DNA of 64,000 nt, taken from assembly GCA_011799875.1 (NCBI GenBank), contig CM022300.1, positions 232,076,903 through 232,140,902 on the forward strand, written 5' to 3'. The translations under genes and the position numbers were made by a program. Positions 20,392 through 31,694 of the stretch are shown here, piece by piece (the first letter of the stretch is position 1; each line of letters starts with the position of its first letter). Origin of the DNA: Thinopyrum elongatum (Eukaryota; Streptophyta; Magnoliopsida; Poales; Poaceae). Below the pieces are notes generated by a model. It did not search any database, was not told the origin of the DNA, and saw nothing but the letters and a program-made list of their open reading frames with translations.

Positions 20392-22578
20392 ATGGCATCT
20401 AGCGAGGGAAATTACCACCATAGAGGTCCTTACTTTGATGGTACTAATTTTGCTAGTTGGAAGCATAATATGAAAATGCATATTCTTGGTCATAACCCGA
20501 CCATTTGAGCTATTGTGCAAATTGGCTTGCAAGGTGAATACTTCGAGGATGGAAGAGAACCGGATCATGAAGCGTCCGCGGAAAAATTGAAGATGTTGCA
20601 ATACAATGCTCAAGCTTGCGATATTCTCTTCAACTAATTGTGCCCCGAAGAATTCAACAAAATCAGCCGTCTTGAGAATGCAAAGAAAATTTGGGATACT
20701 TTGGTTGATATGCACGAAGGTACCGAGTCCGTCTAGGAATCCAAATTGGATGTGCTTCAAAGTCAACTTGACATGTTCAAAATGAAGGATAGTGAAGGTG
20801 TCGCCGAAATGTACTCTAGGCTCGCTCTCATCACAAATGAGATTGCCGGCTTAGGAAGCGAAGAAATGACCGACAGATTCATCATCAAGAAGATTCTAAG
20901 AGCCTTGGATGGAAAATATGATACCGTGTGCACCTTGATCCAAATGATGCCCAACTACAAAGATCTCAAGCCAACGGAAGTCATTGGTAGAATTGTTGCT
21001 CAGGAGATGTCACTCAAGGATAAGGAAGAGCTCCACAACAAGTCTTGTGGTGCTTATAAAGCTTCATGTGATGCTCCTACAACATCAAGTGAGAAACAAG
21101 TCTTCAATGAAGAATTGAACTTACTGGTGAAGAACTTCAACAAATTCTACAAGAATAGAAGCAAAGAGAGAAGTTCCAAGTCAAGGTCCTACAATGACAA
21201 AAGATCTTCTAGTCGTGATCGCAATTGCTACAATTGTGGAAGACCCGGACACTACTCCAATGAGTGTACGGCTCCCTACAAGAAAAGAGAAGATTCACCG
21301 AAGAGGAGAAGTAAAAGAGATGAATCACCACCAAGAGAGAGAAGGAGTAGAGATGATCGTTATGAACAAAGACCCTCTCGTAGAAGCAAGGATTCGGAAA
21401 GGAAGGACAAGTCATCAAAGAGCTACACAAGACAAAGACATCAAGCTCACGTTGTCTAATGGGTATCCGGTTCTGACTCCGACAACTACTCTGAGAGAAG
21501 TTATCACTCCGACTCCGAATATACTCAAGATGAAGGTGTTGCCGGTCTTGCACTTGTGTCATCCAACTCCTATGACATATTTGACTCACCAAATGAAGGA
21601 ATTGGAAGATGCTTCATGGCTAAAGGCCCTAAGGTATCACACCCCGAGTATGCTGATTTCAATAGTGATGAGGATGATTTGCTAGGTGATGATGATTTAC
21701 TTGTTGACAACACTAGTGATGAAAACTATGATGAAATTGCTATTAATCATGCTAATCAAGATGAAACGAATGACAACGATAAGAAGGAGATTGAGCGTCT
21801 AACTAAAGAACTAAACACTCTTAAGTTAGCTCATGAAACAACTCTAGAGGATCATAGAGAGCTCCTAAGGACTCATGAGAAGCTACGCTTCGAGAAGCTA
21901 AATTTAGAGCAAGAGCATGGGTTCCTAAAAGCAATCAATGATGATCTTCGAAAGAAGAGTTCTTCTTACATTGCCAAGCGTTTACTCTTGTCTACTTATA
22001 TGCCACAAGTAAAATCTAGCAACAAGAGCAAGAAAGATTCTTCTTCTAGTAGTAACAATAATCATGTTAAATCCAATATTGTTGCTTCTAGTAGTTCTCT
22101 TGATTCCACTAATGATTCTCTTAGCCAAGTTACACTTGAGCAAGAAAATAGCTTATTGAAGGGAATTATAGAGAAAGGTGTTTACAGGAGCCTTGCCGGA
22201 AGTAAGCAATTTGAGGAAATTGTACGCAAGCAAGGAAGGCACCGGAAGAATCAAGGTGTTGGTTTTGAACGAAAGTTCAATGCCAATGGAGTAGAGTGGG
22301 AAGAATATCAATACCCCAAGACGAAGTTTGTTCCTCAACAAGAGAAGTACAACCCCACTTCTTTCAAAGGAACACAAGCTCAAGATGATCTTCCACCACA
22401 AGACCACAAGCTAAAAGGCAAGGACAAGCTTCAAGAAGAGATTGATTCATTTGAAGAAGCTCCTAAGGCCATGGTCAAATGGGTTCCCAAGACTACATCA
22501 AGTTCTACTTCATCAAGTACGACTACAACTCCAAGGATTCGCATCAAGTTGATGTGGATCCCAAAGAAGAAGAACTAG
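20392..22578 (+). pseudogene. C1 Gag with CCHC zinc knuckle
   Basis: A single frame of about 728 codons from the ATG at 20392 (MASSEGNYHHRGPYFDG) to TAG 22576, with no frameshift but four premature stops: TGA 20506, TAA 20635, TAG 20734 and TAA 21457. The N-terminal half is the Copia Gag core (UBN2-like, with LRALDGKYDTVCTLIQ). CYNCGRPGHYSNEC (about 21226) is a canonical C-x2-C-x4-H-x4-C knuckle inside an Arg/Ser/Lys-rich tract. The C-terminal half is acidic then coiled coil. All four stops could come from C-to-T or G-to-A changes. Confidence 0.88.
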
Positions 22579-24322
22579 AGAGTTCTTGAGGGTGACTCCG
22601 CCAACATACTTCACTCATATTCATTTTGGCAAGGACAAGTGCAATCAACTTTCATATCTTGCACTAGTTCAAGGAGTCACAAACCCTCTTGTTGGTAAGA
22701 CAAGGGACAAGGTAACCTAATGCTTTCATGGACATCATCATGTGTGTGTTTCACTCTATGTTGATGGATATCCGTGTGTGTTCCTTGTGGGACTAACCCG
22801 TGTAGGTATTGAAAGTGCAACTCACTCAAATGGATTGCTTCAAATGATCTACATCAACATTGAGCATCCACATCTTCAACACCTACATGAAGTCATCATC
22901 GACAAAACCCAAGGTTAGTTCATCCCTCTAAGGGGGGATATCACATCTAGGGGGAGCTTTGCCCAAAGAATTGAGCTAAAGCAACTCTAATGATGTGAAC
23001 ACAACAATGCTTTATGTAAAAGTGGTAACCCCACTTGTGCTTAAACGATGAGTATGACCTATGATCAAATGTTCTCATTTGACTCCTAAGTCAATATACT
23101 CATATATAGATGACCTAGTCATCGCCAATTGCTTGATAGATGCCAGAGTGCTTGTGCATGCTTTGCCACATGTTTTATTTGCCATCTTATTGTGTGAGCA
23201 TGTTGGTTGCATAATTTTCTCCATTCGAGGACATTCATTTGTTGCTTTGATTGTTTGGTTTTTCTTTTTGCCAAATGGATGGACAAGAATGCCTAAGTAC
23301 TCCCTCTAGCTATCTATGCTTTTTCTCGTCTCAAACTCTATTCATGCTACATCATAAAGTTTGAACAAGTCGAATTCGGACCCTCCGGGTGAGAAGCACT
23401 CGGAGCCATCGATCCGTCAAGGGCTTAACTTCCAAAACCTCTTAATGCCTTTCGGTCAGACCAACTCACTCCTATTCGGTCTCACCGAAATCATTAAGTT
23501 GATCTAGGTTTTCAATCTCGGTGCAACCGATTAGAACCATTCGGTCACACCGAGTTGCAGCAACTGCTAGCGGTTTTGCATCTCGGTGCTACCGAGTAGT
23601 TCCACTCGGTCACACCGACAGCGTCTGGGTATTTATACTCTGAGTACCCGTACGGTTGAAAATCACTTCAACCGCATGAGCCCGCGCCCCAGCATTGCTC
23701 CCCTGGTCTCCGGATCGTTGCCGTCGTCGCCAGTGACATCCTGTTGCTGGTCTCCGCCGCCGTCAACGGAATTCTCACCTCCGTTGCCACAGTAGCAAAT
23801 CCGTCGCCAAGTTAGGGTACGAATTTGACCCTTTGTGCTTTCCATAACTCCGATTCTTGCACAAAGTATAATGCCTATGTTCTTCCCACGCATGAGATTG
23901 ATCTATCCACCGAAAGAACTTCTTAGAATAGATTTGATGCAAAAACTTAGGGTTAGGTTTCCGCCGAACTCATCTCGGACCGACCGATCTTAGGATCTCG
24001 GTCACACGGATTGGCCCTGGCCATTGCACAAGTACAACTCGGTCTGACCGAAGTGTACTGATTGGTGCGACCGAAATCACTTTCTCTGTGAAACCCTAGC
24101 ATCTCGGAGTCACTGAACTGCATTTTGGTTTGACCGAAACTGTGTGTTTAGACTCTGTTAGTGCTTCAGTGTCACCGAGTTTGTCAAATCGGTAGCTCCG
24201 AAATGCTTTCTGCAGAAAACTAAAATTAAGTTTTTGTCTCAATATTTTTGCAAAATAAGCTGCACTTTGTGATGCTCATCTACTCTATCTATACCCAACT
24301 ATTCACAAGGTCAGTTTCTGCA
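22579..24322 (+). other. C1 internal non-coding region where pol would be
   Basis: No coding sequence recognised; no integrase, RT or RNase H motif in any frame. It contains AAGGGGGGATAT and CTAGGGGGAG purine words (about 22930), and from 23450 to 24205 some fourteen more copies of the TCGGT-N4-ACCGA type motif in two groups (23453-23620 and 23974-24205). Confidence 0.6.
23453..23643 (+). promoter_or_regulatory. Putative internal promoter of C1 second ORF
   Basis: Six copies of the LTR motif TCGGT-N4-ACCGA, then a TATA-like GTATTTATACTC (about 23629), repeat the order seen in the LTR (motif cluster then TATA). It lies about 690 bp before the ATG of the second ORF. Promoter activity is inferred from this similarity only. 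Confidence 0.4.
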
Positions 24323-26394
24323 ATGTCAGAGGGCAGTGATAGTCAGAACAAGTCTGAAGAGCAGCTCAACCTCAGTGAGGGCACTAGTCCCTCAAGCAGC
24401 TATGATGAGGGGAGCAGAAGCACTCCCAACAACTTGCCTAAGGCAGCAACCAGGACAAGGAAGAAGAGAACATCTGAATCTGAGGATGAGGATTTTGTTA
24501 TTGAGGAGGTGGTGACCTCCAAGAAAAAAGTACTCAAGAAAGAGTATGCTGCTGCTGCAAAGCCTGGAATGCACAAGAAAGCTCCTGCTAAAAGAGCTCT
24601 AATGTCAAAAGCCAGAGCCTCAACTCAAGAAACCATGGAATTCACTCTTGAACCAAGAGAGGAAGAGGCTGCTGGAGGAAAGAAGAGGAAGGAGAGAGTC
24701 AAAAAGACTATTGCCAGAGTCATTGGAAGATACTCTATGATGAGAGATTCTGATGAAGAAGATGAGGAGGAGGAAGAGCCTGTTGCACCTCCTGCAAAGA
24801 CTCAGAAGCTTATGGGGGATGCCATAAGGACTAGGGCTGCTCCATCTAAGCCCAAGTCTGCCCCCAAACCTTCAGCTCAAGCTCAAGCCCCCAAGTCTAC
24901 CGCACCAAAGAGATCTACCAGGAACATCCCTGCTATTGAAAAGAACAAGGCCCCAGTGCCTGAAGCTCAAGAAGAGGAAGAGCCACTAGTGCTCAGAAAG
25001 CTCAAGCCAAAGATTCCAGATCATAGTGATGATCATCCTGTGGTAGAGAATATGAAGCTAAGAAAGGATGCAGGTCTGAGACTTTGGAGACAGACTGATC
25101 CCTATGCCACCAGGAGAAGAACGGCTATAGACTACCGCTTTCACACGAAGGAACAACAGGATTTCTATGAGACTGTCCTTTTGGACAAGAAGCCCATTGT
25201 CTGTGACATGAAGTGGGTTGACTGGACATACATTGATGACAATGAGGACTATTTCCCAGGTGTACATGATTGCTTCAGAATGAATGAAGTTGACAAGTTT
25301 GTTGGTCAGAAGTTGACTAACTGGAACGATGAGATGATCATGCAATTCTATTCCACGGCTCACTTCTACCCTGATGGAAAGATTGTCTGGATGACTGAAG
25401 GAACAAGGTATCAATCAACTATCTCAGAATGAGCCAAGCTGATCAATGCCCCAGAGGAAGAGGAGGATGATATTGATGTGTATGCTAAGCCTAGGAAGGA
25501 TCACAACTCCATGGCTAATATGTACAAACCAATTCCTGATGAAGATTTGGAAACTCATAAGCTTGGATCAATATACTATCTGATGTCTGGTTTGACAACT
25601 ACACTATATTGAGGCACACTCTTTTGCCCAAGTCAGGAGATCATAGGATGATCCGTGGTCACTCAATCAATTTGCTTCACATGTTTGATGTACCACAGAA
25701 GTTCAAGGCGATGTGCTTGATTGTTGAGACTGTGAAGAGAACAACTGTTGATCGAAAGAGATCTTGTGGATATGCCCCTCACATTCAAATGTTGATCAAT
25801 TCCAAGATGGGAACCGGGACATATCTGCTTGATAGAGAGCATCTTCCCCTAAGGCCAGATTTTGAGGACAACGAGGTTATCATGGATGCATCCCATCCTA
25901 CTAGTGCAGAAGCCAAGGAGAAGGGAGAGAAAGCAAAAGCTGCAAAAGCAGCGAAGGCAGCCAGTGCACCAGATGCCTCCACAGTGATGCTCAAGACCAA
26001 GCAAGATCAACTCAGTTATCTACTTGAGGCTACAGTGAGAAGTGAGAAGGGCTTGGCCACCCTGACTCAAAACCAGGAAAGTCTTGAGAGGATCATTGAG
26101 ACTAAATTCCATGACCTAGATGTGAAGATCACTGAGATTTAGATTATTGTGGAGAAGCTCCAAGAAGAAGCTGAGGACAGGGAAGATAGACCAACTATAG
26201 ATACTTTTCAGAGAGTGCCAAGGGCACAAAGGTCATTAGCAGTGCCAGTTGTCAGAGACTCCAGGACTACTATTTCAGCAATTGCCAAGGTTGTACCTCC
26301 AGTGTCAACCCCTCCAGCTCCACAGACTTCTTCAGAGGCATTTGCAGACGGACTCCTCTCCATGCCATCTACGCACACCGGAGCGACAAGCTAG
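24323..26394 (+). pseudogene. C1 second ORF, putative plant transposon protein
   Basis: The ATG at 24323 (MSEGSDSQNKSEEQL) is preferred; an in-frame ATG at 24248 is also possible. It starts with a Ser/Glu/Lys/Ala-rich disordered, probably nuclear region (KKRK, acidic runs at about 24750), then a globular block with DFYETVLLDKKPIVCDMKW and FYSTAHFYPDGKIVWM, then an Ala/Lys-rich stretch and a short coiled coil. Broken by TGA 25430, a frame change near 25600 and TAG 26140. I recall this protein as common in wheat repeats (Pfam putative plant transposon protein family); its biochemical role is unknown. It sits where an extra ORF would follow pol, but pol is absent. Confidence 0.7.
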
Positions 26395-26945
26395 AAGACA
26401 CCTTCAGGAGCTCCCGGAGATCATGCCTAGAGTGCCGCATAACACTATACATTTTCAAACTTTTTGGTAACTTGTTGCCAAAGGGGGAGAAAGTGTATAG
26501 ATCTTAGGCTTCGAGAGAGAGAGTGTGTTTTGCCTTTTATTTGCCTCTCTTGCTACTTTGATCATTTGATTGTTTGATTCCTATGCTACTATTTGTGTTA
26601 TGCTCATGAGATACTTATGTGATCATGTGTTTGATCATACTATGCCTTAATGTGTGCTTGCATGATTATATCTATGATATTGTGTATGATCAATCACTTG
26701 TATCCTTGGTGATGAGTGCATTTTATTTAAATCTTATCATTTTGAGCGCTCCACCAAGATGTATGTGACATGGAAGAGTGACCCATGATCCTAATCGATT
26801 GTGCATTTGCATTCAAAAGGAAATTTTAAATAATGCACAAATTTAGGGGGAGCTCTTGCTTATCACATACTTCTCAAAGCGATGATGTATTTCATTCATA
26901 TTATCATTTGTCGAAGCTTTGATCTATATGTTGTCATCAATTACC
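26395..26945 (+). other. C1 3' non-coding region
   Basis: No gene. Contains AAGGGGGAGAAAG (26479-26491) and AGGGGGAGC words resembling extra polypurine tracts. Confidence 0.5.
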
Positions 26946-26959
26946 AAAAAGGGGAAGAT
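26946..26959 (+). other. C1 polypurine tract
   Basis: AAAAAGGGGAAGAT directly before the right LTR. Confidence 0.8.
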
Positions 26960-28521
26960 TGAAAGTGCAACTAATCCTGGGTGGTTTTGGTAATTCATAA
27001 CAACATACAGCTCATTGAACTAATATCCATTCAAGTTGAATATTTCAAAAAGTTCAATGATTGGCATGGCATGGACTAGAGATGTGGACCCCTCAAAATG
27101 CTAAGGACAAAGATTAGAAAAAGCTCAAGACTCTTCATTTCTATTTTAGTGATCCAAGATCACATTGAGTCCATAGGAAAGCCAATACTATTAAAAGGGG
27201 ATGAGGTGTTGCTTAATGCTCTACTTGCTCAAAGTGCTTAGTGATATTGCTCCAAAACCCTCAGCCACTTTCTCATTTCCACATATGTCCAAAACTCTAA
27301 GTCAAACTCAGCCCCACCGAAATGTTCCATCCGGCGCCACCGAGTTCAGTTGACATAGCCACTGCCAGAAACTCTAGACAATTCGGTCACACCGATACGG
27401 ATCTCGGTCCCACCGAGATGGCCTTGCAAACTCTCTGTTGCCTATTGCAATTATTTCGGTCTCACCGAAATGTGCAATCGGTCCCATCGAGTTTGCTTGA
27501 CATCCTCTCTGTTGCCTTGTTGCTTCACTTTGGTCTAACCAAGTTGATGCAATCGGTGCCACCGAGTTGATGTTTGCCCTAAGCCCTAGTACATCGGTCC
27601 CACCGAGTTGTTCCAGTCGGTCCCACCGAGATTCCTAGCGTTCACATTTTGAACTGAATCGGTCTCACCGAGTTCTTCTATTCGGTCTGACTGAGTTGGG
27701 TCAAATGTGTGTAACAGTTGGATTTTGTGTGGAGGCTATATATACCCCTCCACCCCCTTCTCCATTTGAGAGGGAGCCATCAGAATGTGCCTACACTTCC
27801 ACTACTCATTTTCTGAGAGAGAACCACCTACTCATGTGTTGAGACCAAGATATTCCAATCCTACCACAAGAATCTTGATCTCTAGCCTTCCCCAAGTTGC
27901 TTTCGACTCAAATCATCTTTCCACCATAGCCAAATCTATGAGAGAGAGTTGAGTGTTGGGGAGACTATCATTTGAAGCACAAGAGCAAGGAGTTCATCAT
28001 CAACACAACATCTATTACCTTTTGGAGAGTGGTGTCTCTTGGGAGCCTCCGACAAGATTGTGGAGTTGAACCAAGAAGTTTGTAAGGGCAAGGAGATCGC
28101 CTACTTCGTGAAGATCTACCCGAGTGAGGCAAGTCCTTCGTGGGTGATGGCCATGGTGGGATAGACAAGGTTGCTTCTTCATGGACCCTTCGTGGGTGGA
28201 GCCCTCCGTGGACTCGTGCACCCGTTAACCTTCATGGGTTGAAGTCTACATCAACGTGGATGTACGGTAGCACCACCTATCGGAACCATGCCAAAAATCT
28301 CTGTGTCTACATTGCGTTTGCCTTCTCCAAACCCTTCCCTTTACCTTCATATGCAATGTTTACTTTTCGCTTCTACACTCTTAGAATTGCATGTGTAGGT
28401 TGATTGCTTGACTTGTACTAGTTGCTAAAATCTGCCAACAATTAAAATTGGGAAAAAGGCTAGATTTTTATTTGGTCAAGTAGTCCAATCACCCCCCTCC
28501 AGACCTACTTTCGATCCTACA
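26960..28521 (+). repeat. C1 right LTR
   Basis: 1562 bp, TGAAAG...CCTACA; TATA box at 27737-27744; about twelve TCGGT-N4-ACCGA motifs at 27308-27702. Followed by the duplication TCGCT (28522-28526). Confidence 0.92.
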
Positions 28522-28526
28522 TCGCT

Positions 28527-29366
28527 CATTAGGCGAATTACTCTTAAAGTCGGGAACGCCTCCACTCTACCCACATCCCAGCCGGAGCTGGAGCCGTCAT
28601 GCTGAGTCACCGGCCATCTCAAGCAACGACTGGCGGATAAGCAAACAATAGCATGACCCACCCAGGCAGTGGGCTGTGGATGCTCAGGAGATCGTTGACT
28701 CGGCCCGGGCACGACGGGAAGCAGAGGCTGCTAATGCGGCGGCTTATCAATCGCCTCCGGTGATCCCCTTGGCTTCACAAGGTGTCAGGTCAAGCACATG
28801 TACCATCGGGATTTCGTGCCTGGTACCGGCTTTGCGCAACGAGCGTATGCCCGAGGATTTCAAGGGCCCTCGAAAAGTGTCCAACTACACACCCGACCTC
28901 GACCCGGCGATTTGGATTGAGAGTTATGAAATTGCCATGGACATGCTGGATGTCAGCGATGCGGTCTATGCCAAATATTTGACTATGATGTTGGAACGAC
29001 CGGCTCGTACCTGGCTCAAAAACTTACCGCCTAATTCCATCAACACTTGGGTGGAGTTGAAAGTGCACTTCGTCAAGCACTTCCAGGGAACTTGCAAGCG
29101 TCCTATGATGATTATTGATCTACAGCATTGTGTCCAGCGCGAAGGCGAGTCAGCTCACCATTGGTCTTGCCGGGCCGCGGATATCATCCACTCCTCATAT
29201 GGTATATTGGCGGCTCAAGCCATGTTGATTTTGGAGAAAAACTGTCACTTCGACCCTCTCGTCCAAAAGCTTGGTCGACTCAAGAGGACGTTTACAGACC
29301 TGGGTGAACTCATGGTTGTCTTAACCCAGTATGCGGACTCGGACACCACCAAAGATCCTAACCCGG
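28527..29366 (+). pseudogene. G4 Gag, central piece with capsid core
   Basis: Continues gag after the C1 duplication. From about 28676 one frame is open to the D1 insertion and contains PEDFKGPRKVSNY and the retrotransposon-gag core ARTWLKNLPPNSINTWVEL, the equivalent of the G1 block at 3947-4144. Upstream (28527-28675) it has stops. Gag resumes at 40400. Confidence 0.85.
29364..29366 (+). other. Target-site duplication of D1, left copy
   Basis: CGG immediately before CACTACTG; the matching CGG is at 40400-40402. A 3-bp duplication is the rule for CACTA elements. Confidence 0.85.
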
Positions 29367-29800
29367 CACTACTGTAGGATGGTCCAAACGCGACAGTCGA
29401 ATCAGAGACCCTTCAACGAAACTGTGTGTGATGTAATAATCGCAAATGGTGGTGTAAAAAACCCATCAAAAAAGGTGCAAAACGTTTGCGATGGCGGCGA
29501 CATCAAACACGGTTCATATTAGATTTGCATGTGCGATGAGTGGAAAACGGTTAATACAGAAGAACTATTTGCGATGATGCAGAACAACAGAAATGGGCAG
29601 CCAGATGAGGGTGTGTGCGATATATGGCATACAGTTCACTAGGATGAACTGTGTGTGATTAGGTAACACAATGGAAACGGTTCAACTGAACAAGATGTGT
29701 GTGATACGCGGCAAACAGGTCCGTAATTAGAAATGTGTACGAAGACCAATAATAACACAGACAATTGCTGCTAATAAGCCGTGTGATTTGCTCTGTCTAC
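29367..29800. repeat. D1 left subterminal repeats
   Basis: Repeated AAACGGTT, GTGTGTGATN and GAACTGTGTGTGAT words in direct and inverted orientation, for example near 29421, 29546, 29650 and 29690. In CACTA elements such words are binding sites for the element's own DNA-binding protein (known for the family; not shown here). Confidence 0.75.
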
Positions 29801-29919
29801 AGAAGAATAACATGTATATATATAACTGAAATAAACATCTAATTACATACGTGACTATACAGATCATTCGCGCACACCTCAATAAATTGCATGCATTCTA
29901 AAGTAGGAGAAACGATCGT

Positions 29920-30429
29920 CTAGTCATCTACTTCTTGTGACGCTCCCGCCACTGCTCTGTGGCTTGATCCTTCGTCTGGGGCAGGAACAAGACACTTCCT
30001 CATCTCAATGATCCACCTGTACATCTCGTAGCTTGTGTACGCGTCCTTGGCCGCGTACTTGACGTGTTGTTCATCCAGTCTCTCATGCCAAACACTGTGC
30101 CAGGCGATCTTGTCCTTCTTGCTCTCATCCTTCATCTTCATGTAGTAGGGGTCGATGATGGCTGAGGCGAGGTCAACCAGGGAGTTCGGTTTGTTGTTGT
30201 CGCTGCCCCAGACCTTGTAGTGGTGCTGGATGTTGACAAGATTCGGGCATTTCAAGCCCGAAACCTTGAGCGCTTTTAGATCATTGGTGGTGTCCACCGT
30301 AGCGAAACTGTAGTCGGAACTATTGATAAACCTGGAGAAACGCTCGCAAGGCCTTGTGGCCAGGTGGTAGTGGTAGACGAGGATGTCATGTCGCACGCAC
30401 AACTGGGCGACGGCAACAAAATGTGCCAT
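29920..30429 (-). pseudogene. DEDDy 3'-5' exonuclease-like ORF, N-terminus missing
   Basis: 169 codons, ATG at 30429. The C-terminal half resembles RNase D/Werner-type exonucleases: a Leu-Val-Asp-Leu-Ala block (SLVDLASAIIDPYYMKM) and the Exo III motif Y-x3-D (VKYAAKDAYTSYEMYRWI). The Exo I motif (D-x-E) that should lie 80-100 residues earlier is not in this ORF, and the DNA upstream (30430-30600) does not supply it, so metal binding would fail. Probably a captured fragment of a host gene. Divergent from the ORF at 30951; the 520 bp between could hold promoters for both. Confidence 0.6.
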
Positions 30430-30861
30430 ACTTTGCCATTAAATTTAACCAACAAAATGTTAATGCATGTTATAAAAATTATATAATTGGAAACTATGTT
30501 CAAATACGAATCCAACTATATAATCTTTGGCGACATGCATTCGTATTTTATTAGTTAAATCCTACTTATAAACTAGGACGGGGGTATAGTAGGTAATTAA
30601 ATCGCAAACGTTTTTTTTATTAACCGTATGTGTACGTGGCCTTTCGTCCTCCTCTCGCATGTCTTGTCACCCCGCTGCCGCAGACGGCTTACAGCGCAAG
30701 CTTGCGCAGCGCGCGGGGGCGTTCTTTTGGCCAAACGGTGGCTCGAAGTGGCGCCAATGAATCGTCGATGAGCCCGTTCCCACGAAACCTCTCAGGTTCC
30801 CGCGCAAGCTTCCCGCCCAACTCGGTGAAATCCCCCAAAATCCTAATGCTTACCGGCCTGC

Positions 30862-30868
30862 TATATAA
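30862..30868 (+). promoter_or_regulatory. TATA box upstream of D1 ORF at 30951
   Basis: TATATAA in CTGCTATATAAACCC, 83 bp before the ATG, in a GC-richer promoter-like stretch. Confidence 0.6.
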
Positions 30869-30950
30869 ACCCTCATGGCCGGCGAGTTCTGCGTCGCATT
30901 TTCCCCTCCCTCCCTGTAGCTTATCTCGTCTGCTTCTCCCACAATCGCCA

Positions 30951-31694
30951 ATGGCACCGGTCCGTCGTCGTCGCTCAGCCACTCCGCCGTCATGAGAGGA
31001 CAGCTCCAGCTGGGAGGCTACACCGCGGCGGCGGCGCAGCCCCCGGCGTAGTGTAGTGCGCGTGGAGTCCCTGTTGGGTGTGCGTGGAACACCCACCACA
31101 CGCTCCGCCGCCGCTGCCTGTCGGCAGCTGTTGCTAGCCGCCGTTGCCGCCACACCAATATCGAAAGCCAGGGCCATCGCCCGCTCTGCCTCCGCGGCCC
31201 GAAGGCGGGAGGTGGCCGTCGTGGCCGCCACCCCACTGCCGGCCACCGTGGCCATCACCCGCTCCGCCACTGCGCCCTGAAGGCCGGAGGTGGTGGTCGT
31301 GGACGCCACCCCATCATCGGCCGCCGTGGCTGCCAGCCCACCGTCGACCGCCGGGGTCATCACCCGCTCCGCCACCACCGCCCGAAGGCAGGAGGCGGAG
31401 GTGGAGGTCTGCACGTGCGTCAGCGACCTTGCGTGCTACACCGAGTTCCTGCGGGAGGAGGAGGAGCGCCTCATCGAGCACGCAAAGAGCCTTACCGCCG
31501 CCGTGGCCGCGGCACACGCCGCCTCAGAGGCGAGGAATCAGAAGATCTACGAGGAGAACCATCGCTTCGAGAGGGGTCGTCTGGAGCGGCAGAGGGCATT
31601 CGAGGTGAGCGTCGCTGAAGGTGCAGCAGCGGCAGGCACCGTATTGCAGTTGTCCAGCTCGTTGGTAGGCTCCTCCTCCTCTGCCTCTTACTGA
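30951..31694 (+). pseudogene. D1 Arg/Ala-rich ORF, two in-frame stops
   Basis: ATG at 30951 (MAPVRRRRSATPPS); the same frame runs to TGA 31692 but is interrupted by TGA 30993 and TGA 31278. It has degenerate internal repeats of the form V-I-T-R-S-A-T-A-[PR] (about 31150-31385), then a charged helical segment (CYTEFLREEEERLIEHAKSL) and a Ser-rich end. Unknown family. The single frame without shifts over 740 bp and the TATA box argue for a formerly real gene. Confidence 0.55.

Larger units (their letters stand above)
18724..28521 (+). mobile_element. C1: Copia-like LTR element with gag and a second ORF, no pol
   Basis: Two LTRs (18724-20307 and 26960-28521) starting TGAAAGTGCAACTAATCC, primer site for initiator tRNA-Met, polypurine tract AAAAAGGGGAAGAT, and a perfect 5-bp duplication TCGCT. 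It encodes a Gag with zinc knuckle and a separate ORF of unknown function but no protease, integrase, RT or RNase H, so it depended on another element. The LTR sequence and Gag type resemble SIRE/Maximus-like Copia families (recalled). The LTRs differ by a few percent by eye, so it is a fairly recent insertion into G4. Confidence 0.9.

Noticed and set aside
24248..24322. Upstream ATG as the start of the C1 second ORF
   Set aside because: The stretch is hydrophobic and unlike the charged ORF; the ATG at 24323 begins the typical acidic, Ser-rich N-terminus. It remains possible.
31056..31414. Overlapping minus ORF of 241 codons (30689-31414)
   Set aside because: Repetitive GC-rich mirror of the plus ORF, which has a TATA box and leader; the minus frame has neither.
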